DNA from: Lineus longissimus
Taxonomy: Eukaryota > Nemertea > Pilidiophora > Heteronemertea > Lineidae
Length of the DNA: 64,000 nt
Direction: 5' to 3'
Assembly (NCBI RefSeq): GCF_910592395.1
Contig: NC_088313.1
Location: 17,128,437 to 17,192,436, forward strand
The first letter of the stretch is position 1. Each line of letters starts with the position of its first letter. This document shows, piece after piece, positions 1 through 12,999 of this stretch. Under the pieces are notes generated by a model. The model had not been told where the DNA came from and made no database searches. It worked only from the letters and a program-made list of their open reading frames with translations. Position numbers and translations under genes: made by a program.

Positions 1-834
1 TTTGTTTGGGGTTATCGAGTTTTATAGGGTAAGTTAGTACACGTATTATGCGAACTTGATTTCAATGCATTAGTAGGCAGTCTTGTGCCATCTTGAACTA
101 TCAAGGGTTGCAGCCGGGTTACTTCACCTGTTAAGATAATCTTAGTTCACACTTCCGACACACGACCATGGGCGACTTTCCCCAAATTGATGTCGTTGTG
201 AAATGCCTGATCCCTCTTGGCCGATTATAGACATTTTTACCACGTGTCGTTGAATAAATTAACAAGTCAAAAGGGCCAGCGGATTTCAACCCTTGATTGG
301 TCAAGACCTCTTGTGCAAAACCTAAGTGCGAGACGCTCCAGTAAAAGCAACCGATAATCACACGAAAACACTGCAAATTCATTGACAAATATTTTCGACG
401 GCTCACCTCCCAATCTTGTGGGCCAAGGGTCCGAACACATTGGTGCCAATCAAATATGAGATACTACACGGCAGGAAAGCAGCACCTGAAAATTACACAG
501 AGACATTTAATTGAAGGCATCATAAAATCCAGAAGATACATCGTCGACCTTCTCGAAATAATGTATACACTGAATCATAGGATACGACCGTTAGTTAGTT
601 GGACGACTTGTAGATTTCTCTATAAGGTGACGATTCTTCATTAAAATGAGATGTAAAACAAAGATGACAGGGCAAGTAAATGACATATCCAAGAAAAGCC
701 TACAAACATATTCGGCTAATGGAAACTGGCGCCAAGCTGATGTGGCACGTAAAATGCTAATATGAGAATGCATGAAAGAAGATGTCGACGAGGGCATTAC
801 GAGAAATAGTGCAAAATAGTGAATGTCTGTTTAC
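1..834 (-). other. Intron of the VMAT gene running off the left edge
   Basis: This is the start of the intron that follows the last visible VMAT exon (donor at 834-829 on the minus strand). I looked on the minus strand for the next conserved VMAT exon and found nothing resembling it. The short open frames here match no family I know. The remaining VMAT exons should lie left of the window. Confidence 0.6.
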
Positions 835-3800
835 CTTGTTGCCACTTGGGAGCGTTCATTGTGTCCATCATCCAAATGGGGAGTGAAGGTTCCATCATTG
901 CTATACCCATGTTGGCAAACATGATTGCCCCCGCGGTGAGAAGGATATAAGGATCTTTGAGCAGTTCGACCAACGGTGTCCCTTCCTCGGACTCGGGTTT
1001 CACCGCCGGTTTCAGTGCGTATAACTGCAAAACTGGAAATATGTAGAGAACGTGGGCATTACTTTGTACTGATTTATGATTTCAACTGATTCGCCGAAAA
1101 ATAACACGAAAATATTATGTTTTTGTAAGAGATTGAGATATTTTTCCATTGAGTATACTTACGCCCGTCTAATAGAGCAAGGCCGGCAAGAATAAGGAAA
1201 GGCGCTTCCTTCCCTACAAACTCGTACATCACACCTCCAAATGGCGGGCCAACTGCAACGGTAAAACAAAATACGCGATACGTGTACCATACTTTCTATA
1301 AATGAACCACTTTGTCACGAACAGGTACTGGGACGACAATGTTCAGCTTATGAAAGCAGATGGCTCTGTGTGTTCAATGCATTTGTGTATACTTATTAAC
1401 GGGTTTTTTCAATGCAGCGATTGATCATCAATCAGATCTGAGCTATTTTTCAATATCGGAGATGAATAACTCTCTTGTCAGTCGGCATTCAGGGTCAGAA
1501 TCGGATCACTGTACGAAGGCTTATGATGTTTTAACGCCAGAATTTTTGTGTGATGCGCATGATGTCGGTAGAAAACAATTTTAATGGGACTGCCGTGCGT
1601 GTTAATAAGCAAATGTACTAATAAGCCACAAAGGTCACTTACTCAGGACTCCCAGGGCCAACCCGCCCAGAGCGAAGCCCATGACTTCGCCCCTCTCCTT
1701 ATCATCTGGATACGTGTATGCTAACATACCCATGCCTAGAAAAAGATATTACAATGAATAAAAACTTTACAGACGTCTTAGAAATAAATGTATCTTAATA
1801 CATTTATCAATGTCATAAACGATTAAATAATCAAACAACGAAGGCTTGTAATCGTGATCTGTACGCCAGGATGAGGCAACATGCTTCATATTTTACAAGA
1901 TGCCACAAAAACGGATTGCAGTTGGTACTGACTATATGTATTGGCCTCCTGACCATTTGCTTCTATGTATGGATAAAAAAATACGATAATCATCAAGAAT
2001 GTCCATATAACGTGCTGGCGACATTGTAGCCCAATTGCTCGGTATCCATGGTTCCCCATGTGTTTTGACATAGTCAGGTTGCAAAAAGTCATGTTACCGT
2101 TAATTTGGCGTTGCCCCGTCTATCGCCTAATTTAAATTTAAAGACAATGAACAGTCAAGATTTAAAAGAATCGAACTCGTACCAATAGACTAGGTCTGTC
2201 GTTCAAATTCAGTTCAGGAGTTCATCCATCGATGTTGGCCTAACTTTGTTTCTATTGGTCGTTGAACTATATATACTCGCCCGGCCACGAATTCAATACT
2301 TACCTGCCACGCTAGAACATGATGACCCAACTCCTTGCATGGCTCGTGCGATGAATAGCACCACAAATGTATCAGCAAAAGCAAACACTGCAAGAAGGAA
2401 ACAATGTTCATGATTAAAATAAAGTGTCTATTGCAATGCGGTGATCAAGTGTATTTTTCCATTTCGAGAGAATTGTCAAAACCCAAAAAGATACTAAATG
2501 TAATATGCCTTACGACAGCCAAGGATAATGCCCCTCTCTGGCTTATTCGCAATGTCGGATGCCCAATGAAAAATCGTAGGAAATTTTTACAACCGTTAAA
2601 ACTGCTATTATTTTGATGTTTTGACGCCAATGGTCTAATCATGTCAATCAGGATATTTCTCCAAACCGTTACACATCTATGCATTTTCCATCAGTCCTAC
2701 ATCCAGAATCTGGGCTTTCACTTTTCGAATGGATTTCTACCACAGTTCAGCCAATAAGATACTTACAAACAGTTGAAACAAACATTATACAAAATCCAGT
2801 AAACATTGGAATACTATAACCTATCCTGAAAAGAAAAGAACATTGCTCGATAAATGACTTGGCGATTGAACTGAAATCATCATTATTGCAACGATGAGAA
2901 ACTTGAGTCAACAAGAAGCTATATAGTTAAGTACTTTGTGATGTTTGTGGTATAGTAGTCAATGTAACACAGGACTGGTGTGATTACAGTTACTCTTTTC
3001 CTTGTGATCCTAACGATGTCCTCTTACCTGTTCGTCAATGGTCCTATAAATGGATTCGTTAGTAATTGCACAACGGCTTTAGAAGCGAATAATAAGCCAA
3101 CTTTTACGTTCTCATTAGAAAGTTCACGATGGCGATACGCCATTTGCTCTTTTTTAGTCATAGGCGTGGTTAAGTCTAACAAATCTGATATGTTATACTG
3201 CTCCGAAGTCGTCGTGTTGGGTTTGTAACATACTGGGGGCTCGTCTGCTTCCTTCTTCATTGCAAAATATCCAGCTATTTTCTTCCGGGATATATTCCAA
3301 AATTCTTTAGTTTTTCCTTGGTATTGACATATTATAGAAACTGTCCTGTTCGAATCTGTGATGTTGTCGCTAGTTCCTGCGAAGAGTTGAAACTCGTTTG
3401 GATGCTCTAGTTGATATAGATAATTTGGTATAATAGGCACTGTAACGAGCAAAGAACAAATGTGCATTAGATAAATGTCTGTTTGACGTCGATGAGGGAA
3501 TTTTTACTTTTTCATGAATTTTGTCAAGTTTGGGAGATGATACTACGCTACTGAGTTACTGACTTCCGATTTGCAGACTATATTACCGGTCAACATATCA
3601 GGAAACGAATTTGTGGTAATCGATAAAGAAATATGTCGCTGAAGCCATTTCTGATATTACGACTTAATACAAATTTCATTGAGGTCAGTGACATTTACCA
3701 CTAGGAGTGACGAGAATAGATATATTAAAGCCACCTACCGACGGTTGTAAGAAGCATGTTGTCAAGGAAGATGGCGACAAACACAATGAGGACTATGAGC

Positions 3801-3930
3801 TTTCGAGACTGTCGGAAATCTGCCAAACATTCTGTGCAATTGAATCCTCTCCACCGTTCTTTCAGTGAATTATATTTCATTTTGGAAGTTTTCGTGGAGT
3901 CTGTAGGAGCACTGGCTTCGTCACCCTCGG
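835..3930 (-). CDS. VMAT: Vesicular monoamine transporter (SLC18 family), 5' part
   Basis: Proton/monoamine antiporter of the major facilitator superfamily, which loads amines into synaptic vesicles. Seven minus-strand exons join in frame: 3930-3739, 3439-3028, 2825-2767, 2387-2304, 1735-1643, 1252-1163 and 1032-835, about 376 codons. Visible landmarks are TM1 with FLDNMLLT (the Asp known to be needed in VMATs), a luminal loop with five N-glycosylation sequons (NIT, NRT, NIS, NTT, NIS), TM2 with FASKA, TM4 with [22 protein letters not shown], and [25 protein letters not shown] and the NMGIA segment fit VMAT and not VAChT, as I recall those proteins. The exon at 3930 starts inside a codon, so translation may begin in an unseen upstream exon; the first in-frame ATG here is at 3880, in good Kozak context. 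The C-terminal helices lie outside the window. Confidence 0.95.
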
Positions 3931-5320
3931 CTAAAAGTATAATTCGAAGAAAAATTTATTAAACTTTCAGTGCTTGCATCTACATGTCTAAGGCGAGAGA
4001 GGCCATTTGAGGCTACCTTGACCAACAGATATGGTCAGGATCAAACCACCTGGGGTCAGCATGTTCCAGCCGACACCAGCTCTGGGGCTGTTGACCTTCA
4101 GTTCTCGAAAAATGCCTCCGAATTTTATCTAATAAAGACGATGATTCAGATCATCATCGATAAAGAACAGTCAAAGACATTTAGTCATTTGCGTTCTGTA
4201 AACGTACAGCTCCATTGCTTACCACACACAAACTGGGTAATCGTCACTGAGACAGAATCGTCACGCGATATTTCTTAATTTGTTTACCATGGCATTGGAT
4301 ACCTTTCCTAATAAGACCCCAAGGCACACCAGTACTTGAATTGAAACTTCATACTCAGCCGATCAATGAAATTGATATTTCAAACATGTGTGCCTCCCAA
4401 GTTGGCGGCGTGACGTCACATTGCCCTAAAAGCCCGTCAACCGCAGCCGGCACTTCACTAGAGTGCCGCGGGTGTCTTCTAATGTCAAGATACCGCACGT
4501 CTAAAAACCCTATTAACTCCACGGCCCGATAGCCATGTACCCTTTCATGTTTTTCACTATCCCGGAAGGTGCATTACCAGAATAGTCACGTGACACGCGA
4601 GTGGCGGAAGTGACTCGAAATCTACAATAATAATTTGAATTTAATTGATCGGTAACCGCCGCTGCTGAGTCTAGCTCTCGCGAAATACACGCAGCCAATA
4701 CTGCAATCAAAACTTTGAAGAATAGGCGACTAATGAATCGTAAAGGTAACTTCGGCTTCCTGTGGTTGGTGCTAAAATCGCGGCTGGATCGATATTGCTG
4801 AGAGTGCAGCATGAATGTAGACCGGGAGATTTCACGTCAATAAGCAGAGCGTATTTATCAAAGGGCCAACTTGGGCATAAGACATGTTGGTTTTCCATAC
4901 AACACTGGCTTCCAGCAGGCCCGCAGCTTCTCCAAATAGTATCACTGAAAAATATTTTAACTGCAATAAACCATGCAATAGAACGACAGGTAGCCTTTGG
5001 TCTGCCTGAAATTTGTAAGCAAAGTTCAAAACTGTCTCGCAACACTGGCGAAAATTATTAAGAAAGATAACAATTAGTGTGATGCTACCAGTGGAAGCGC
5101 ATGGTGTCAAGCAGGGGCAGTATCCTCCTGGCTAGGTAAATCCCACGCCCAGCTCGTCCTAAAGGACGTAAATGACTTTTCATATAATTTTCAGTTACAT
5201 ATACCCCTCTCTTATTTTTTAAACAATCTAATTGAGCCCCTTTTAGAAATACATGTACCTTCAATTTTATAATCGAGGAAATACTGATACGGCCATCGAA
5301 CCTAAAGCTGGAGGTTAAGT
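3931..5320 (-). promoter_or_regulatory. Region upstream of VMAT, probable promoter
   Basis: No recognisable exon is present, only short overlapping frames on both strands. The stretch 4395-4620 is more GC-rich than its surroundings and holds a full cAMP-response palindrome and a CACGTG E-box. That fits a promoter or first-exon region for the minus-strand transporter. The transcription start is not visible, and an upstream coding exon could be hidden here. Confidence 0.4.
4411..4418. promoter_or_regulatory. Full CRE palindrome TGACGTCA
   Basis: Perfect 8-bp CREB/ATF site about 480 bases upstream of the first visible VMAT exon. It is followed at 4585-4594 by the palindrome GTCACGTGAC, which contains an E-box. 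CRE control of monoaminergic genes is well known in vertebrates; use of this site is inferred. Confidence 0.4.
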
Positions 5321-8300
5321 AAAGCAAAAATTGGGAGACGAAACTATGGGGAATTCTTCCTCAAAGACAGTCGTCGGTTTTGCTAAGGGTGGGGCGTCAA
5401 AATTATGCTTTCTCTCATCCTCCCTTATTGGTGCCTTTGCCCCATGTAACAGAATTTCAACGCCGAAAGTGATCTGCCGTTTCGAGTATTTTTCGACGTT
5501 GGCGTATTTTCTCACGGTCTGCCATACCGCGCACTAATTCGTCAAACAATAATTGCTTAATTATTGATATTGTCGAATAAATATCCAACAAGCGCCGCAG
5601 CGGAAACTCCTTTACGATTGCAGAATTCCCCTTACCCCGTTACCTAGGGAACTAAAGACCTGTTTTGAAATTTTTCTCTCCGTACCTCATTGTTTACGGT
5701 AGGATACATGGCTAACTTCGATGTATTGAGTGCTTGTGGAAATGAGGTAAACACTTCTCTCTTACAAGGAGGTTTCTTGCTATTAGGTTCAGAATTAAGA
5801 TATAATTACTTCATTAGTGAAATGCATTGAAATGTTTCTGGAGAAAACCAAAGTTTCTATGATTGCAAATGATTCACGTGGAAAGAGCAGAAATCAGCTG
5901 TAAAAGTACTTGATAAAAAGAAGGGGAAATTCATGTGGCAAAATACATGTAGAATGACTTGCACTGTAAGATGTACAAGCCGTAGTGTGGTGAAATGAAT
6001 ATGTGCCGGTAATATTTCTTATGTCATTAAACAGGATTTTGAAAAATACTAGATTTGTCGAAAATCACCTTTATTGGCTATTTATAATCAAATGAAGGCG
6101 CAAAAACGCAAAACGAATATTTCGAATTGTTTGCGTAACTGGAACCACGGAACGTATCTTGTTTTCTCTTCATCAGCATTGAGGTTAAAGTACACCGCAT
6201 ACAAACGAACCAATAAAGGCAGTTAATATAGCAAAATGATTTCGCCAATTCGGCGATTACATGATCCGAAAGTCGCGTTGTTACAGGCACGCGTTCCTCT
6301 CATGCCGTGCCAATATGACGCCGGTGTCTTCAAATAGAAATTATTGCCCAATAAGGTAAACAATCAAGCTTATATCCTGACAAATAGGACGCCCTGAATA
6401 CGTCATTATTCAAATCAAACAAATGCAGAAAAGGTAGGATAATGGCTGGTAATGGTCAAATTATTGGAAGGTGGAGGTGAATTCAATGGAGATTATATTG
6501 GCGATAATTTGAGACTGGAAAAAGGACATCACATGATTTTTTTTTTTTCAACATGAAAAAGAAATTTCAGGAAATATCTCGATCGATGGACTTATTATCT
6601 CGATCGCCCGAGTTATTCATCTCGAGCAATCGAGATGTTATCTCGATCGCTTGAGTGAGATAATATCGCGATCTCGATCTTTGTTCGTTTTAAAATGACA
6701 ATGGCAGAAATAAACGAGATCAAAGGGGAACGTGATTGGTGTGAGGAGATAGGGGGCATCCTGGACTAACATGCCATACCAGTCGCTATAATAAACAATT
6801 GTATCAGCAAAACTTATTACTTCAAAAAGTTTTTTTATACTACCAATGTCAGCGCGTTCCGTTTTCTCCCCGTCTCTCTTCGCTCGAGTACCGATGACTC
6901 GTTGTTGTCGTGGAAACTACTTTTCAGCAGAAATAACCTGCCTAATTTCCTGCCTAATTTCAAATCCAAGTCGACTTTGTTACGACTAAAATATGCCGAA
7001 ACTTGAGAAGATGAAAAAGACGCAGAACATAGTTTCTGGTGCTTTTGATCATTTAAACAGTTTGTAACGCTGATTAGTTGTTCTATTGGCAACTGGTGAA
7101 TTCCTCACTCCCCGTTGATCACTCCCACTAGGAGCACCCAGGCTACCGACAGCAAGGGCGCCTCGCCTTGGTGATCAATATCAAAACTCAATTAGTTGCT
7201 TTAGAAACGCCATGTCCCCTACTGGAATTAAGTGAGGTGAAGAAAAAATTCAGATCAATCTCGATTGGGCAACCTTAAGTCATAAATCGGAGATCAGTCA
7301 GAATCTGGTGCGATGGTGTTTCTATGGTTTATTATATGGATATGCCTTGGAGTGATGTTATCCATCTCAGTTCCTAATAAGCCTTCATCCATTTGGCAGA
7401 TCCACAATAGCCCACACGCACCGAGCTCATATCATTTGAATAAAATTCAGATTAGCAATATTGCGTTTCGGTGTCATAAATATGGCGAACAATACTCGGT
7501 TATGCTGGACAAATAATGAAGGTATGCGCGTAAAATGGCTTCACGTTATATGAACATGATTCGATATTGACAGCTGGCGCATGCGCCCTGGCTGCGGGCG
7601 CTCTTCGAAAAGAGTCGATCATTGCAATACGGTCTTGCAATACACAACGTATAGTTTGAATTAGGATGTACATTACACTCAGCCAAAATTGTTCTCCATG
7701 CCAAGTGTTGTCATAGGGCGAAATTACAGGTAGTGTCCGACACAAAATACTCGTGTGGCGCTGGTTTCCATCGCTGCACGCCCTGTCAACAGCTCAACAC
7801 CGGGACCCTTTGCTTTAGATGCCGTATATCACGAACGATATTCATCTAATTCCTGACAGGAACATCCTTTACTCTCGCGGTAGAATAAGAGATCTGCGAG
7901 ATATCGCGTTAATATTCAAAAGCTGCTGTGTTGTGTGTGAACATCCATGTTAAGAATGATGCATTGCTCTATTTGTACTCCCATTGTAAAATCTGGCGGT
8001 GAAAGCAGTCACAGTGCGTTGTGTACTGATGGCAGTTGTAGTACCTAAATTCAATATCATGAAGAGGTTACCTTAGCACCTGCAGAGCTAAAAGAAAATG
8101 GAGTGGCGTAGACTGTTTCAACAGGAAATATTTTTCAGTAACCACGTCTCCGTTTCAGCAAATTTCATTGACACTTCCTTTCTTCTTGTATTCTAAATCT
8201 GTCGTGCTACATTTTCGGTCATCGATAGGGAGTGAACCAATCATAAGGCGAGTGTTAGCTTTTTAACAGCAGGCTTCCTGCTAATTTTTGCTAAAGGTAA

Positions 8301-11300
8301 TGTGCAGAAGAATATACATGTTACTGTCATACAGTTTTGATAAACGGTCAGCGCGAATACTTTGAATCATGTCACCAATGGCATGTAATGAATTCCATCA
8401 GATCACTTATGTTGTGATTTCTATTGTACCAACTAGCAACCGTGACAGAATAAACATCACATGTTCAGAACGTTTTGGATCTGCATGATATTTGTTCCAG
8501 TCATGGTTTCACTGTTTTGGTGCCTTTGCATAGCTTACGCTCATTGGGCATCCGGTGTAATGAATGAAAATAGTACGCCATTGTTTCGTCGTTTCGAGCT
8601 TCAGCTATATGCACTAAGAACAGGAATGGTTTCAGAAACGGGCTAGGAACCATAGGTTCAGAAGTTGGTACTGCAAGGAGAACCAATGCTAGGTGAAAGT
8701 AAGGGCTTCCTCGGCCAGTCGGGAGAGAGCTGGCGTCACGATCCGTCCTGACATGCCTGACTATACCCAGTCACCATTTAGGAGCTTGCCGGGGGACGCC
8801 ATAGGATCAGTACATCATCGAACCGCCGTAGCATATTCCCTCTTCGATGATAATTACAGACTAGGGATCGAAGATGGGGAATAGATCCCCTGCATAATTG
8901 CAATTGTGATGTTATTCATCTTGGCGGTGATTCGGTAAGCCACAAAGACGCCCCGGGGAGATGTTATACATGAGGTGCCAATGCAGCGGGGTGCTGACCG
9001 AAGAAGCATGGATAGATGTTATTGCAAACCCCTCAGTTTTTTTGTGAGGGCATAATTAAACGCTATGACTGAATCTATTTTCCCCTTTAATTTGATGTTC
9101 ACGATTGTCGCTATCATGAGTCGTTCACTTAATAAATTCTGGCTATTTTCTACAATTAATGTCAGGTATAAATTCATGGGTAAGTTCTCAATCCTTCAAT
9201 CGCTATGTCTGGTTAATATCCCCCATCGAATGAAAATTATGACGCCCAACACGGTAGGAAAGGCCGAACTTTGTTAATGCGAAAGTGACCTCTCAAGGCC
9301 GCGGACAGAGTATTATCACATTTGACGTCCCACCCTTTGACTCCAATTACTCGAAGCAAACACTAGATGCATCTCGAGCCCAGTATCCAGCATTGAGTAT
9401 ATTAAGGACATACCTACACATATAATGGATAACCCATGGATCTAGGTATTAAATCTTGACTTGTTTAACATGTCCAGGGTACTCTTGGAATAACTGTGTA
9501 ATGATCTATTCCGAACGATGGTTCTTGGCGGAATTGATAGCACTATGACCAGTGGCCGTGCTATGTTCAGCTCTTTCTGTTGAATCTTGTCAGATATACA
9601 TGATATACGAATATTTCGCATTCTCAATCATACCTCTTGTGGGTTGAATTAGAATACAAGTAGTTGAAGCTCACCCGTATACCCTGCAACCCCCTTTGTC
9701 TAATTAGATGTTTATAACAATCATAATATAGATGAAGATCTGCTGATCGCATTCTACTTGATACACCCGGTAATACCACAAGTTTCATTTATTCGCAATA
9801 TGATAAATAGTTCAATCATCTCTACACATTTAGACAGACATGTCTCCGCCTCGATCCGCTGGCCTTATCACAGCAAATCACCGCCCATGCATAAAATAAC
9901 CGATTCTAAATCCCCGTTAATCCCACAACATCTGAACGAAACGATTCGAATGCGATCTTCGATAATGCTTCGACAGACGACAAGAGAGAGAAGCTGACTG
10001 AGGCTTATGTCATTGGATGGTAGGGCAGACCGGTTTCATCAGTATATCGGCCTCGTATTCCGTGGAGAAGTTCAACGCGATTCGTTGTGTTCTGCCAGGA
10101 ATTGCCATGACAAAGAAATCGTGAATTTTCTGTAACGTCTAAAATAGGAGGCTTTGTATAAAATGTCAAGATGCAGATTAAACACCCTTTTTCGGTAGAT
10201 AGACTAATAGTGGAAATTGCCCTCGTTGACATTGGCCTACTTATTTTTACGACATTGAGATTGTCTGGATGCATCTCCTCATTGAAGTTAGCCATCACAA
10301 GACAAACTGGTAGAAATATATCATTCCCTTGATTATCGCCCCCCCCTTGCTACTTTACTGATTATTCGCTTCTCACTTTATTATTGCTGATGACGGCAAA
10401 CAAATACACGAAACCTGAAGGACCTGAGCAGGGCTGTGAATGTGAATGTATGGAAGCACTGTGGCCAATGGTACACTTGTAAAATTTCAGGGAGGAAGAG
10501 TCCATTGACAATGTCATTTGTTCTGTAGGAGAAGCACGTACATGCATTATAATTAGGTCGAGCATTTTACTTGCCGAGAGTACTTGACCACCCTAAATAA
10601 CAAAGAAAAGGGTTAATGAACTCTCCTGTTATATAACAAGTACACCAATGAGGAAATGACACAAGGACACGTAACCAGATAAGTGACGATACTCCACACT
10701 TACCCTGAAGGCTTTCTGATCGGGAGAGCAGCGGAACGAGCGACATCTTGCCCTCTGATCTACCAAGCAGGAATGAACACAGTCGAGTGACGCGAATTTA
10801 GATCTTCGTGGTGACGAAAAACGAAGGACCGTGTCAATTCCTCGCACACTGTGACAGAAAATAATTGTTTTTTAATCCTTGGATGTTGAAGAAGATTTTT
10901 CAATTCCTATGGCTCATACAGCGAGAAATCCAACTGCAAATATTGATATATGATGAAAAAATAATAAAATTGGCACCTGGAATGGTGATGTCTCCAGCAC
11001 TGTAAAGCAATGGTCACAGTGAATACAACGGACTTATGTGCTTCATGGTGAAAGTGACATAAGGTATGAAGAGACCTCACCAGTTGTCATCGAACCACCA
11101 AACCTGCAACTTTGGACGGTCACAACTATTTGTGAACTGTTTACAGACAGATGGAGACTAATAGGAGGCTTCTTTTATTGATTGCTGAATGACCACCTCA
11201 TTCCCGTAACTTCTAAGGACACAAAAAGAGGTAATTTATTAAAAAAATCCTTTTAGACAGGAACAGATGTTTCTGATTTAGCCAATATGCAGTTTCGTTC

Positions 11301-12999
11301 TGAAGAACGATGACGTCTTCACACGCAGCGCGCAAATCGAACAGAACATCTTAGTCCCTCCTTTGGCTGCAGTCTTTACGTCCCCTTAGCTAGAAGTCTT
11401 CTCATTCCTAGCATTAGTCGCCGGATGGTGATAATATGGTGTTTCTCATAAGATTAATTAGGCCCGTCTGATGCAAAGAGCTTTGTTGATAGCCAGCCCG
11501 CTGGCTCGGACATGCATTGAGTGGTTTCAAAGAAGATGTGTTTCCTGCTATCAATTGCACTTAAAATTTAATCTATTTTACATTGCGTTGACTTATCACA
11601 TTTATGATACCAAAATCGCATAACTTTGGTGTACGCTTTTATTGTGGATGACTGTCTTTTTTCAAAGTGAAATATCAATCAAAGCTGTGATACTTCAAGC
11701 AGCATTTTTAAGTGGTCCTATCTGGCCAACTACTGAGCGGACAAGTCTGAAAGTGGCTTCTCACTGGCCAATTCTCATGGGAAATCTAAAAATCATGCTT
11801 AAGAAAAGCTGGGAATATCCGTATCCTCCTTAACCCGTGGGCCATAGTCACATCTCGGTAATGAGCGATAAAGGGCCCGTGGACTCAATGGTCCACGATG
11901 ATGAATAACTAATTGGAAGTCATTGCCCTGAACAAGAATATTTTCCTTGTAAGCTATGCATATGATTTGATAGAAGGGTCACTCCCTGGGGAATGATTAT
12001 AAAAACCAATAAATCACCTACCTTGCTTGTCCGGTGGTAAACTTACAACTACTTCACTTCTTATCTAGTCTTTAGATACGGTGTACACTCATCACAAACA
12101 CCGACACTGAGAAAGTGTTAATTAAAGAACTATGGCCCCAAAGCTCATGCACGTACAACATATTAACACCTAGAAGACTGCACCTGCAGTGAGAAGTAGC
12201 TAGGGTGAATTTCGAAGAAACTCTTTGCCCAGAATTTTGTTCGTGCACTTTATAGGAACGCAATTAAATTATGATTTGCAGTTGAGCAGGAGAAGAAACA
12301 TTTAAGTTGAATAGTATTTTAAAACTCACTTTGATATCAAGTTTTGAAAGATTGTGATAGTTTTGTTAGCTTTCATCTCTTACCTGGAAAACATGATTCA
12401 TGAGCAATGTTGATTTAAAAAGTGAACAGTCTGATATGAACTTTCTTTCCTCAAGTGTAAAGACTAATAGTACTTGTGTGATACATAATTATTTTCCTCA
12501 ATGTTGTTAATGGAGGTTGAAGCACCACACGGATGGTCCACACCTCGTTTAAATCATATGTTTTATTTTGCTCCGTCCACTTTATTTGCAAACAGTTTTC
12601 AAAAAACACAAGTGCCAATGATGGATCTGCTCCACATGCCTCCCATCACGTCCATTACAAAGTACAGGGAAGAGAGCAATAACTGAAAAGCACTAATGTT
12701 ATTGAGTTCAGCATCCAAAATTTGCTTGAAATTTTGATCATTGTATTTGAAGTAGTATATCACAAGACTGTTTGAGCCGCAGGCTGGAAACTTTACGTTA
12801 AGTTCATGCACTTACTCCAGACAATATGCACCAAATCTTGAGCAGAAACATCAGTGACTGGGTTTTTTTCTAAAGAGCGATTGTTTGTCGCCAATAACAG
12901 TAAACCTAAAAATAAGCGGCAGAAATTATATATTTGTGGTTGATATAGATGTGCATATACTGATACTTTGAAAATTATATTAAATAGGAAAACTTAAGA
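5321..12999. other. Gene-poor stretch, no supported gene
   Basis: I read both strands for family motifs and found none. Frames are short (100 codons or fewer), AT-rich and uncorroborated. A GC-richer frame at 8693-8884 (63 codons) and a minus frame at 10005-10298 (97 codons) are the most coding-like, but neither resembles a known domain. The region holds the palindromic ATCTCGATCG cluster near 6.6 kb, listed separately. It may be regulatory DNA of VMAT or simply intergenic. Confidence 0.5.
6575..6685. repeat. Cluster of ATCTCGATCG inverted and direct repeats
   Basis: The core TATCTCGATCG occurs near 6582, 6606 and 6650, with reverse copies such as ATCGAGAT and GAGATAATAT between them, so the segment can fold on itself. 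It could be a small transposon end or a self-complementary satellite fragment. No target duplication is seen. Confidence 0.45.

Noticed and set aside
835-3930. Vesicular acetylcholine transporter
   Set aside because: GPPFG and [19 protein letters not shown] fit VMAT; VAChT differs at these positions.
8693-8884. GC-rich 63-codon frame as a choline acetyltransferase or other exon
   Set aside because: No conserved residues recognised and no convincing splice sites.
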